Source: JAUXLW01 sp964195005
GTDB taxonomy: Bacteria > Actinomycetota > Acidimicrobiia > Spongiisociales > SHLN01
DNA: 27,607 nt
NCBI GenBank assembly: GCA_964195005.1
Contig: CAXMOO010000178.1
Location: forward strand, 1 to 27,607
Reading direction: 5' to 3'
Shown: positions 15,529-22,948 of the stretch, piece by piece
Position numbering within the stretch: the stretch's first letter is position 1
How the letters are laid out: each line of letters begins with the position of its first letter
Position numbers and translations under genes: made by a program
Notes under the pieces: generated by a model
Seen by the model: the letters and a program-made list of their open reading frames with translations, nothing else
Told to the model about the DNA's origin: nothing
The model's database searches: none

Positions 15529-16173
15529 ATGGCTAAGACGCTGAAGATCGATTGGGGGGATGGGGTTGTTACCGGCCGCTTCGTCGACGCCGGCGGCTCA
15601 ACCGGAGTTCTCCTGGCCCATGGCGCTGGTATCGGGCAGGACTCGCCCTGGATGATCCAGGTCCGCGACGGTCTGGCGGGCGCTGGCTTCCCGGTCCTGA
15701 CGTTTAATTACCCCTACATGGAGGCTGGCAAGAAGGCGCCGAATCGGCCTCCGGTCGTGCTGGCCGCCCACGCCGCCGCTGCCGCCGCTCTCAGGGAACG
15801 GGTTGGTCGGATCGTGCTCGCCGGCAAGTCGATGGGGGGACGATTGGGCTCTCACCTGGCAGCCGAAGGTGAGGAGGTGGCCGGCGTGGTCTTCTACGGC
15901 TATCCCCTCGTGGGAGTCGGGAAACAGGAGCCCCGCGACACATCGCACCTGCATGACGTGGGGGCACCCATGCTTTTCGTTCAGGGCACCCGTGATCGCC
16001 TTGCGCCGCTGGAGCTCATCATGGCGGTTGCCGAGCGCCTTCCCAAGACTTCATTGCACGTCGTCGAGGACGGGGATCACTCCTACAAGGTGCCCAAGCG
16101 AGCCGGGCGGGACCCGACCGAGGTCCTGGATGAGGTGGTAGCGGTCACCGCAGTTTGGCTCGAGGCCCTTTAG
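15529..16173 (+). CDS. Alpha/beta hydrolase (KANL3/Tex30-like)
   Basis: A 214-residue single-domain hydrolase. VLLAHGAGIGQDSPWM forms the oxyanion-loop region, the nucleophile elbow is GKSMGGRLGSHLA (Ser in KSM), the acid candidate is in FVQGTRDRLAPLE, and the histidine is in EDGDHSYKVPKR. The GKSMGGR elbow and the DHSYKVPK ending are typical of the KANL3/Tex30-like or dienelactone-hydrolase-related family. The substrate is unknown. The start is the ATG at 15529, 33 bp after trpB, so the two may be co-transcribed. It ends 9 nt from the convergent rpiB stop. Confidence 0.83.
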   Translation: MAKTLKIDWGDGVVTGRFVDAGGSTGVLLAHGAGIGQDSPWMIQVRDGLAGAGFPVLTFNYPYMEAGKKAPNRPPVVLAAHAAAAAALRERVGRIVLAGKSMGGRLGSHLAAEGEEVAGVVFYGYPLVGVGKQEPRDTSHLHDVGAPMLFVQGTRDRLAPLELIMAVAERLPKTSLHVVEDGDHSYKVPKRAGRDPTEVLDEVVAVTAVWLEAL

Positions 16174-16182
16174 GAGGCCGAC

Positions 16183-16629
16183 CTAGAAATTCTCCTCGAG
16201 GGCCTTCACCTTGTTCACCCGGCGGACGTGGCGTTCGTCGCCGCTGAACTTGGCATTGACGAAGGACTGGACCAGCTCCCAGGCCTGGTCGGGGCCGATC
16301 ACTCGGGCGCCCAATGTGAGCACATTGACGTCGTCGTGCTCCACCGATTGGTGGGCGGTGTAGGCGTCATGCGCTACGGTGGCCCGGATTCCCTTGAGTT
16401 TGTTGGCGGCGATTGACGCGCCGGCCCCGGATCCACAGATGAGGATTCCCCGTTCTGCCTCACCGTCGAGCACTGCCCGGCCCAGAGTCTCGGCGACATC
16501 CGGGTAGTCGACTGACTCTGTCGAATGCGTGCCGACATCGACAATCTGGTACCCGGAGTCCACCAGTCGGGTGGCCATTTCCTCTTTGAGCTCGTAGCCG
16601 GCGTGGTCGGCGCCAAGAACGATCTTCAT
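16183..16629 (-). CDS. rpiB: Ribose-5-phosphate isomerase B, housekeeping type
   Basis: A standard-length 148-residue RpiB with no N-terminal extension. It starts MKIVLGADHAGYELKEEMAT, then GTHSTESVDYPDVAE, GILICGSGAGASIAANK with the usual catalytic-base Cys65, and QSVEHDDVNVLTLGARVIG with the His. It interconverts ribose-5-phosphate and ribulose-5-phosphate in the pentose phosphate pathway. Comparison with the BMC-linked copy at 1775-2359 is informative, since that copy has Asp instead of Cys and carries an extra targeting-like segment. It is convergent with the hydrolase gene. The start at 16629 matches the family start exactly. Confidence 0.94.
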   Translation of the reverse strand: MKIVLGADHAGYELKEEMATRLVDSGYQIVDVGTHSTESVDYPDVAETLGRAVLDGEAERGILICGSGAGASIAANKLKGIRATVAHDAYTAHQSVEHDDVNVLTLGARVIGPDQAWELVQSFVNAKFSGDERHVRRVNKVKALEENF

Positions 16630-16873
16630 AGGCGAGAGGGTAGCGCTGCGCTCGAATCCGAGCCGTGGTCGCGAACCGCCTCACACCAAGTGCGGGCAAC
16701 AGTCCTCAGGATTGGCGCCGGCACTGGCTAATCGTACGGTGGTTGCTGCCGGGTTTCTCGCCGTCGCGGCCGTCGTGGTCGTAGTCATCGTCCTCTGATC
16801 GGGGGGAACTGTCCGCACCGGACGGAGCGTCCAAAGACCGTCAGCACGCTCCGACCCTTCATATCATCGAAAC

Positions 16874-18127
16874 ATGGCAGAAATCATCGTCACCGGGGGC
16901 AACGCCCTGGCCGGGAACGTTTCCGTCCTCGGTGCCAAGAACGCCGTGCTCAAACAGCAGGTGGCAGCGCTGCTGGCGCCCGGCAAGCACATGTTGGAAA
17001 ACGTTCCCCACATTGCCGATGTCGAGCTGATGAGCGAGGTCCTGGGCTTTGTCGGGGCCACTTGTGAACTAGAAGATCACACCCTGGTGATCGATGTCCC
17101 CGACGACATCACTCCCGAGGCCCCACTCGACCTGGTTCGTCAGATGCGGGCTTCGATATTGGTGCTCGGCCCGCTCCTCGCCCGGTGTGGGCAGGTGCGG
17201 GTGGCACTGCCCGGGGGAGACGATCTGGGTGCCCGCCCCATCGACATGCATATCGAGGGGCTGAGGCAGCTGGGTGTTGACTTCGAGCTGCGCCACGGCG
17301 TCCTCGAGGGTCACGTGGCCGACGGGCTCGTGGGAGCCGAGGTGCACCTTGACTTTCCCAGTGTCGGCGCGACGGAGAACATTCTCCTTGCAGCCGTTCT
17401 GGCCCGGGGCGAGACCGTGATAGAAAACGCCGCCCGGGAACCGGAGCTCGAGGACCTGGCGGCATTTCTAAACGCCATGGGGGCCAACATCTCCGGGGCC
17501 GGGACTTCGACGATCAGGGTGCTGGGGGTTCCAACCCTGAATGCGGCAACTCATCGAGTGGTTCCCGATCGGATCGAAGCCGGAACGTACGCGGTGGCGG
17601 CTGCCATCACCGCCGGCGAAGTGGTGGTGAGCGGATGCGTTCCAGATCACTTGCGTATGGAGCTCCGCAAGCTTCAAGACGCCGGGTGTCGGGTAGAAGC
17701 CGGGGAAGATTGGATCCGGGTGTTGGGACCCAAGAGGCCGAACGCGGTGAACTTCGCCACACTGCCTTACCCGGGCTTCGCCACCGACCTGCACCCGCAA
17801 GTAGTGGCCTTGTTGGCCGTGGCCGATGGAACGTCGGTGATCACCGAGAACGTCTACGAGGCTCGTTTCAAGTACATCGGTGAGCTGGCGCGCTTGGGGG
17901 CGGACATCTCAACCGACTGGCAGCACGCAGTGATCCGGGGAGTGCCGTTCTTGTCGGGATGCCCCGTGGTGGCTCCAGATATCCGGGCCGGCGCTGCGCT
18001 GATACTGGCGGGTTTGCGGGCCGAGGGATACTCCACCATCTCCAATGTGGAGCATGTCGACCGGGGTTACGAGGGATTTGTCGACAAGTTGGCGGCCCTC
18101 GGTGCCGATATCGAATATCGAACGTGA
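16874..18127 (+). CDS. murA: UDP-N-acetylglucosamine 1-carboxyvinyltransferase (MurA) with Asp at the fosfomycin-target position
   Basis: MurA transfers enolpyruvate from PEP to UDP-GlcNAc, the first committed step of peptidoglycan synthesis. The 417-residue length is typical. Motifs include LGAKNAVLKQQVAALL (conserved Lys-Asn), NVPHIADVELM, MRASILVLGPLLARCGQ, LPGGDDLGARPIDMHIEGL, DFPSVGATENILLAA, DRIEAGTYAVAAAITAG, GFATDLHPQ and VYEARFKYIGELARLGADI. The residue corresponding to E. coli Cys115 is Asp116 here. Mycobacterial MurA also has Asp at this position, and such enzymes are known to resist fosfomycin. The ATG at 16874 gives the standard start. The upstream about 240 bp holds no clear gene. 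Confidence 0.96.
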   Translation: MAEIIVTGGNALAGNVSVLGAKNAVLKQQVAALLAPGKHMLENVPHIADVELMSEVLGFVGATCELEDHTLVIDVPDDITPEAPLDLVRQMRASILVLGPLLARCGQVRVALPGGDDLGARPIDMHIEGLRQLGVDFELRHGVLEGHVADGLVGAEVHLDFPSVGATENILLAAVLARGETVIENAAREPELEDLAAFLNAMGANISGAGTSTIRVLGVPTLNAATHRVVPDRIEAGTYAVAAAITAGEVVVSGCVPDHLRMELRKLQDAGCRVEAGEDWIRVLGPKRPNAVNFATLPYPGFATDLHPQVVALLAVADGTSVITENVYEARFKYIGELARLGADISTDWQHAVIRGVPFLSGCPVVAPDIRAGAALILAGLRAEGYSTISNVEHVDRGYEGFVDKLAALGADIEYRT

Positions 18128-18211
18128 CATCTCGTAAAGGCACTCCGGTCAGCGCAGGATCTGCTCTACACTTAGGTACAGCAAGGCACCTGGAAAGGTT
18201 GCATCTACCCC

Positions 18212-18526
18212 ATGAATGAATCCACGGTCGCGCACGACCCGATGACCACCGACGAGCTCGACGACGAGTCGACTCAGGAGGCTCCTGCCACCGATGCGGG
18301 GTCGGTGGACATGGAGGCATTGCTCGAGACCATCGAGTACATCCGTCCGGCCTTGCAGGCGGACGGCGGAGACCTGGTTCTGCTTGGAGTAGAGGGCGGG
18401 ACGATCAACCTGCAGATGGTGGGCGCGTGCGGCGGGTGCCCGATGTCGATGATGACTCTGAAGGCTGGCATCGAGCGGATCATGTTCGACCGGGTTTCGG
18501 GTGTAACCGAGGTCAACGCCATCTAA
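18212..18526 (+). CDS. NifU-like (C-terminal domain) iron-sulfur scaffold protein
   Basis: A 104-residue protein. After a variable acidic N-terminus of about 33 residues it carries the NifU C-terminal domain: ALLETIEYIRPALQADGGDL, VLLGVEGGTINLQMVGACGG and CPMSMMTLKAGIERIMF. The CGGC pair would bind a transferable Fe-S cluster, as in Nfu proteins. It delivers Fe-S clusters to target apoproteins in the cytoplasm. I use the ATG at 18212; the ATG at 18242 is an alternative, and both precede the domain. It is followed after 13 nt by meaB and lies about 2.2 kb before the cysteine desulfurase. Confidence 0.9.
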   Translation: MNESTVAHDPMTTDELDDESTQEAPATDAGSVDMEALLETIEYIRPALQADGGDLVLLGVEGGTINLQMVGACGGCPMSMMTLKAGIERIMFDRVSGVTEVNAI

Positions 18527-18539
18527 CCTGAGCCGAGCT

Positions 18540-19472
18540 GTGCCCGGCCTCGAATCTCTCCTTACTTCAGCCCTTGATGGTGACCGTCGCGCCCTCGCCA
18601 AGCTGCTGACCGTCATTGAACGCGGCGATCAGGACAGCAAGCAAGTCCTCGCGGCAATGTATGGCAGGGGTGGGGGAGCGCACGTAATCGGCATCACCGG
18701 ACCGCCGGGAGCCGGCAAGAGCACGCTCGTGGACCGGCTGGTTGGAGAGATACGAGCCACGGGTGACGAGGTGGCCGCCTTGCTCGTCGACCCTTCAAGT
18801 CCCTTCAGTGGCGGCGCGATCCTCGGCGACCGTATCCGCATGCAAGACCGGGTGTCAGATGCCGGCGTCTATGCCCGGTCCATGGCAAGTCGTGGACAAC
18901 TCGGCGGGATGTCCCGGGCCGCCCCCAAGGCGGTGGTGGTGCTCGACGCAGTTGGATTTCCCTTTGTGATTCTCGAGACGGTCGGTGTCGGTCAGGCCGA
19001 GGTAGATATCGTCGAGAGTGCTCACACCACTGTGGTGGTGCTCAACCCCGGCTGGGGAGACAGCATCCAGGCCGCCAAGGCCGGACTGCTCGAGATCGGG
19101 GACATTTTTGTGGTCAACAAGGCAGATCGGGACGGCCTCGAGGCAACGGTGGCAGACCTCAACCACATGCTGGCCGAAGGCGCCGATCGAGAATGGTCCC
19201 CGCCGGTAGTCGCCACCGTCGCCACCGAAGGAACCGGGTTGAGTGAGCTCTGGGAGACAATTGGGGCCCATCGCGACCACCTGCGAGGGCAAAGCGATGG
19301 GTCGGTCCATGTGCATGCGCGGCGGGAGATCCGGGCTGCCGCCGCCGAGATCATGACCCGGGAAGCACAAGCGAGGATTTCCCAGGAGGACCTCGACGGA
19401 ATGGTCGAGGAAGTCGTCACGAGACGAATCGACCCCTGGTCGGCAGCCGAGCGGCTTCTGGAGGCTGGTTAG
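18540..19472 (+). CDS. meaB: MeaB/ArgK-family P-loop GTPase
   Basis: A G3E-family GTPase of 310 residues that protects or reloads adenosylcobalamin-dependent methylmalonyl-CoA mutase or a relative. Walker A is GITGPPGAGKSTLVDRL (about 51-67), followed by LLVDPSSPFSGGAILGDRIR, SRGQLGGMS, VILETVGVGQAEVDI (switch II) and the base-specificity motif VNKAD. The C-terminal helical region (ISQEDLDGMVEEVVTRRIDP) is typical of MeaB dimerisation. The start is a GTG at 18540. No mutase subunit is visible in the window. The next gene, an enoyl-CoA hydratase, starts 9 nt later, which fits an acyl-CoA metabolism context. Confidence 0.94.
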   Translation: MPGLESLLTSALDGDRRALAKLLTVIERGDQDSKQVLAAMYGRGGGAHVIGITGPPGAGKSTLVDRLVGEIRATGDEVAALLVDPSSPFSGGAILGDRIRMQDRVSDAGVYARSMASRGQLGGMSRAAPKAVVVLDAVGFPFVILETVGVGQAEVDIVESAHTTVVVLNPGWGDSIQAAKAGLLEIGDIFVVNKADRDGLEATVADLNHMLAEGADREWSPPVVATVATEGTGLSELWETIGAHRDHLRGQSDGSVHVHARREIRAAAAEIMTREAQARISQEDLDGMVEEVVTRRIDPWSAAERLLEAG

Positions 19473-19481
19473 GCTCGGTCC

Positions 19482-20243
19482 ATGTCTCTAGTTGAATTCA
19501 CCACCCGCGACGATGTCGCTCTAATTCAGCTCAACCGACCACCGGTGAACGCGTTGTCCGCCGAGCTGGTTTCAGATGTCGACGAAGCTGTCGGCCGGGC
19601 GGAAGACGCCGCGATCCGGGCCGTCGTTATCGCGGGCGGCGATCACTTTGCAGCAGGCGCCGACATCAAGGAGTTTGGGGAGATCTTCGCATCGGACTCT
19701 GACGATCAGCCGGCCCGGGGACTCTCGGAAGTGGTTGGCCGGCTCGAAAGCCTGGCCAAACCAACGATCGCAGCAGTACGCGGGTATGCGCTCGGCGGTG
19801 GCCTCGAATTGGCGATGGGGGCCGACTTTCGATACCTGGCTGAGGACGCCAGGGTGGGTCAGCCTGAGATCAAGTTGGGAATCATCCCCGGAGCAGGTGG
19901 CACGCAGCGCCTCGCCCGGCTCGTCGGCTATCAGAAGGCCAAGGAGCTGATCTTCAGTGGGCGAATGGTGGGGGCCGAGGAAGCGCTTGGCACAGGCCTG
20001 GCGGACAAGGTCTTCCCGGCGGATGAGCTGGTCGAGGCAGCGCTGGCCGATGCTGCCGAGTGGGCGTCGGGGCCCACCCTCGCCTTCGGGGCTTCCAAGC
20101 GGGCCATGGCGGCCGGCTTCGGTGTCGAAGATGGCCTGGCCGTGGAGGTCGCCGAGTTCCGATCCTTGTTTTCCACTGCCGACGCTGCGGAGGGCGTGGC
20201 CGCGTTCATACAGAAACGCGATGCGGACTTCAAGGGCGAATAG
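19482..20243 (+). CDS. Enoyl-CoA hydratase (crotonase family)
   Basis: A crotonase-fold protein of 253 residues that would hydrate trans-2-enoyl-CoA in beta-oxidation. Motifs are LNRPPVNALS, the oxyanion loop HFAAGADIKEF, the second oxyanion segment YALGGGLELAMG with Glu109, and VGQPEIKLGIIPGAGGTQRL with Glu129. These two Glu residues occupy the positions of the catalytic pair of rat enoyl-CoA hydratase, which supports true hydratase activity. It ends with AAFIQKRDADFKG, as in family members. It follows meaB by 9 nt, and the pair probably forms an operon. The exact chain-length preference is unknown. Confidence 0.92.
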   Translation: MSLVEFTTRDDVALIQLNRPPVNALSAELVSDVDEAVGRAEDAAIRAVVIAGGDHFAAGADIKEFGEIFASDSDDQPARGLSEVVGRLESLAKPTIAAVRGYALGGGLELAMGADFRYLAEDARVGQPEIKLGIIPGAGGTQRLARLVGYQKAKELIFSGRMVGAEEALGTGLADKVFPADELVEAALADAAEWASGPTLAFGASKRAMAAGFGVEDGLAVEVAEFRSLFSTADAAEGVAAFIQKRDADFKGE

Positions 20244-20263
20244 CCCGGTTGGCCCGGTCCGAG

Positions 20264-20740
20264 ATGGCCACGTGGGAAGAATTCGCGGCGGCCGTTCCTC
20301 AGCTGGCAGAACGCGGCCGACAACCGATTGAGGCCCACGAGCTCATTCTGTTCGGGACGATCAAGGCAGATGGCTCGGCGCGTATTAGTCCGGTGGAGCC
20401 AGACTTCGTGGACGGCGAGCTGATGATGGGGATGATGTGGCAATCCAGCAAGGCGCTCGACCTGCTGCGTGATCCCCGCTGCGTAGTGCACAGCGTTGTT
20501 ACTGATCGCAGGGGAACCGAAGGCGAATTCAAGATCATCGGCGAAGCCAGGACGATTATCGATGGGGACCTAACAGAGCGTTACTGCCAGGTTCTCGAGG
20601 ATCGGATCGATCGGCGGCCCGATGGCGACTTCCACCTCTTCGCCGTCGACATTCATCGAGTCTGGTGGTTCAAGTACGACGAAGAGCAAAGGTTAGAAGA
20701 ACGCTGGACCGCCCCCGCCGGCGACCCGGACGTGAAATAA
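20264..20740 (+). CDS. FMN-binding split-barrel (pyridoxamine-phosphate-oxidase-like) protein
   Basis: A 158-residue protein with the PNPOx-like split-barrel pattern: LILFGTIKADGSARISPVEP, FVDGELMMGMMWQSSKALDL, LLRDPRCVVHSVVTDRRG, FKIIGEARTII and a late FAVDIHRVWWFKYDEEQ. Such proteins bind FMN, F420 or haem and carry out varied reductions; the cofactor here is not evident. I chose the ATG at 20264 because the domain begins there. The longer open frame from 20060 overlaps the hydratase gene and has Arg-rich, non-conserved sequence. It lies 20 nt after the hydratase and 7 nt before the cysteine desulfurase. Confidence 0.82.
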   Translation: MATWEEFAAAVPQLAERGRQPIEAHELILFGTIKADGSARISPVEPDFVDGELMMGMMWQSSKALDLLRDPRCVVHSVVTDRRGTEGEFKIIGEARTIIDGDLTERYCQVLEDRIDRRPDGDFHLFAVDIHRVWWFKYDEEQRLEERWTAPAGDPDVK

Positions 20741-20747
20741 TCCCCCC

Positions 20748-21881
20748 ATGCTCTACCTCGATCACGCCGCCAGCACACCACTGCGCCCGGAGGCGTGGGT
20801 CGCCATGGAGGATTTTCGCGAGAACTTCGGAAATCCCGCAGGCATCCACGGGGTTTCCCGAGACGCTAAAAACGCAATGGAAGAGGCCCGGGAGCACGCC
20901 GCACGCTTGATCGGCGCTTCGCGTTCGGACGAGATCGTTTTCACAGGAGGGGGGAGCGAGGCCGACAACCTGGCGATCAAAGGCGCCTGGGATGTCGCCG
21001 GACTTGGGTCCGGCGTGGTGGTGAGCGCCGTAGAGCACAAAGCCGTGCTGGAGTCCGCCGCATATGTCGAGCGTCTCGGAGGCAAGGCTTCAGTGGTTGG
21101 AGTGAACCGGGTGGGTGTGGTCGACCCGGCGGAAGTAGCGGCCGCAGTGGAAGCTAACACGGCGGTGGTGTCGGTGATGTTGGCCAACAACGAGACCGGA
21201 GCGGCCCAGCCGGTGACCGAAATCGCCGAGAGGGTCAAATCGGCGAACCCGGGTTGCCTCGTCCATACCGACGCCGTGCAGGCGTTCGTCTCCGAAACGG
21301 TGTCGGTAAACGAGTTGGGTGTTGACATGCTGTCCTTGACCGCCCACAAGTTCGGAGGCCCCAAAGGGGTCGGACTGCTTTATGTGCGTGATGGGGCCCA
21401 CATCGAGCCTGTGGTGCATGGCGGCAGCCAGGAGCGGGGTCGGCGAGCGGGCACCCACAACACCATGGGCATAGTCGGCATGGTCGCGGCAATGGCAGCG
21501 GCCGACTCCGACCGTGAACGGTTTCGGGAGATGGTCGCAGAGGCCCGCCATCGTTTCGAAGCCACACTTATTGAGGCGATCCCCGGGCTGAGGGTTAACG
21601 GCCCTATCTCTAATCGACTTATCCAGCACTCTCATGTCGGCTTCCCGGGCCAGAATTCTGAGACTCTTCTCATCCGCTTCGACCAGGCAGGGTTGGCCGC
21701 AGCGGCTGGTTCGGCCTGCCAAAGCGGAGCAGTGGAGGTGTCGCACGTCTTGGCGGCGATGGGCTTCACAGAAACGGAGGCGGCCGAAGCTATTCGCTTC
21801 AGCTTCGGCTGGACCACCGGTCCGGGTGACGCCGAGCTGGCAGCAAAGATTGTGGTCGACGTTGTTGAGAGTCTCTCGTGA
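20748..21881 (+). CDS. Cysteine desulfurase (NifS/IscS family)
   Basis: A PLP enzyme of 377 residues that removes sulfur from cysteine as a persulfide for Fe-S clusters and tRNA thiolation. It starts MLYLDHAASTPLRPEA, then FGNPAGIHGVSRDAKNAME, FTGGGSEADNLAIKG, AVEHKAVLES, MLANNETGAAQPV, HTDAVQAF, and the PLP lysine Lys201 in SLTAHKFGGPKGVG. The active-site Cys324 lies in AGSACQSGAVEVSHVL, the pattern of the NifS/IscS group. Its stop overlaps the mnmA GTG by 4 nt, so it is most likely the dedicated sulfur donor for MnmA. Confidence 0.95.
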   Translation: MLYLDHAASTPLRPEAWVAMEDFRENFGNPAGIHGVSRDAKNAMEEAREHAARLIGASRSDEIVFTGGGSEADNLAIKGAWDVAGLGSGVVVSAVEHKAVLESAAYVERLGGKASVVGVNRVGVVDPAEVAAAVEANTAVVSVMLANNETGAAQPVTEIAERVKSANPGCLVHTDAVQAFVSETVSVNELGVDMLSLTAHKFGGPKGVGLLYVRDGAHIEPVVHGGSQERGRRAGTHNTMGIVGMVAAMAAADSDRERFREMVAEARHRFEATLIEAIPGLRVNGPISNRLIQHSHVGFPGQNSETLLIRFDQAGLAAAAGSACQSGAVEVSHVLAAMGFTETEAAEAIRFSFGWTTGPGDAELAAKIVVDVVESLS

Positions 21882-22948
21882 GGACCCTTGTGGCAATGAG
21901 CGGAGGAGTCGATTCGTCGGTGGCCGCCGCCTTGCTCGTGGAGGCCGGGCACGACGTCATCGGTGTGACTCTCAAACAATGGGAAGACGAAGACGGCAAC
22001 CTTCCCACCGCAGGTTGCTGCACGGTGGGAGATGCAGAAGATGCCCGGCGAGTGGCAGCCCAGCTCGATATTCCCTATTACGTCCTTGACTACGTCGATG
22101 AGTTTCGCCGGGCGGTCGTTGAGCCGTTCGGCCACCTGTACCTGGCGGGTCGCACACCAAATCCGTGTGTCGAATGCAACCGCAAGGTTCGTTTCAACGC
22201 CTTGCTCGAGCGCACCACCGAACTGGGATGTGAGGCGCTTGCCACCGGCCATTACGCCCGCGTCGGCTGGCATCCGAGCGGCTATGAGCTCCGTCGGGGG
22301 GTCGATCACGGCAAGGACCAGTCGTATGTGCTCTACATGCTGACCCAGGACCAATTATCCAGGTTGCGCTTGCCGGTTGGTGAGCTCACCAAGCCGGAGG
22401 TGCGGGCCCATGCCGAGCGCCTGGGGCTTCGCACGGCAAACAAGCCGGACAGCCAGGAGATCTGTTTCGTGGGCAACGGCAATTACCGGGACTTCCTCCT
22501 CCAGCACTTCCCGGAGACGAGAAGCCCGGGAGTGGTGGTCGATATGGAAGGCAACCAGCTGGGGACTCACGAGGGAGCTGCCGGCTTCACCATTGGCCAA
22601 CGGAGGGGCCTGGGAGTTGCCGTCCAGGAGAAGAAGTATGTGGTGGACATCGATTCCGCTTCCCGGACCGTGGTCATCGGTGATGCCGCCGACTTGCTGG
22701 CCGAAGGGTGTGTCGTGGCGGATGTCACTTTCGTGGCGGGCCGAGCCCCCGTCTCTCCGGAGATCGAGGTCAAGGTCCGCTATCGAGCCGAACCGGAGCC
22801 GGCGACTATGGGACAAGGCCCCGGGGGCTGGGAGGTGCGGTTTTCCGAGCCGCAGGCTGCTATCGCGCCCGGGCAGGCGGCGGTCTTTTATCGGGGCGAT
22901 GTAGTGGTGGGTGGAGGCACGATCGAGCGCTCTCTCTCCGATGGGTGA
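21878..22948 (+). CDS. mnmA: tRNA-specific 2-thiouridylase MnmA
   Basis: MnmA adds sulfur to U34 of Lys, Glu and Gln tRNAs. The 356-residue protein has the PP-loop SGGVDSSVAAALL (about 8-20), AGCCTVGDAEDARRVA, TPNPCVECNRKVRFN with Cys100 at the catalytic position, ALATGHYAR, GKDQSYVLYML, and SQEICFVGNGNYRDFL with Cys196 as the persulfide residue. The C-terminal barrel region includes GFTIGQRRGLG and an ending VVVGGGTIERS. The GTG start at 21878 overlaps the desulfurase stop by 4 nt, and its own stop overlaps ligA by 8 nt. Confidence 0.96.
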   Translation: MRTLVAMSGGVDSSVAAALLVEAGHDVIGVTLKQWEDEDGNLPTAGCCTVGDAEDARRVAAQLDIPYYVLDYVDEFRRAVVEPFGHLYLAGRTPNPCVECNRKVRFNALLERTTELGCEALATGHYARVGWHPSGYELRRGVDHGKDQSYVLYMLTQDQLSRLRLPVGELTKPEVRAHAERLGLRTANKPDSQEICFVGNGNYRDFLLQHFPETRSPGVVVDMEGNQLGTHEGAAGFTIGQRRGLGVAVQEKKYVVDIDSASRTVVIGDAADLLAEGCVVADVTFVAGRAPVSPEIEVKVRYRAEPEPATMGQGPGGWEVRFSEPQAAIAPGQAAVFYRGDVVVGGGTIERSLSDG

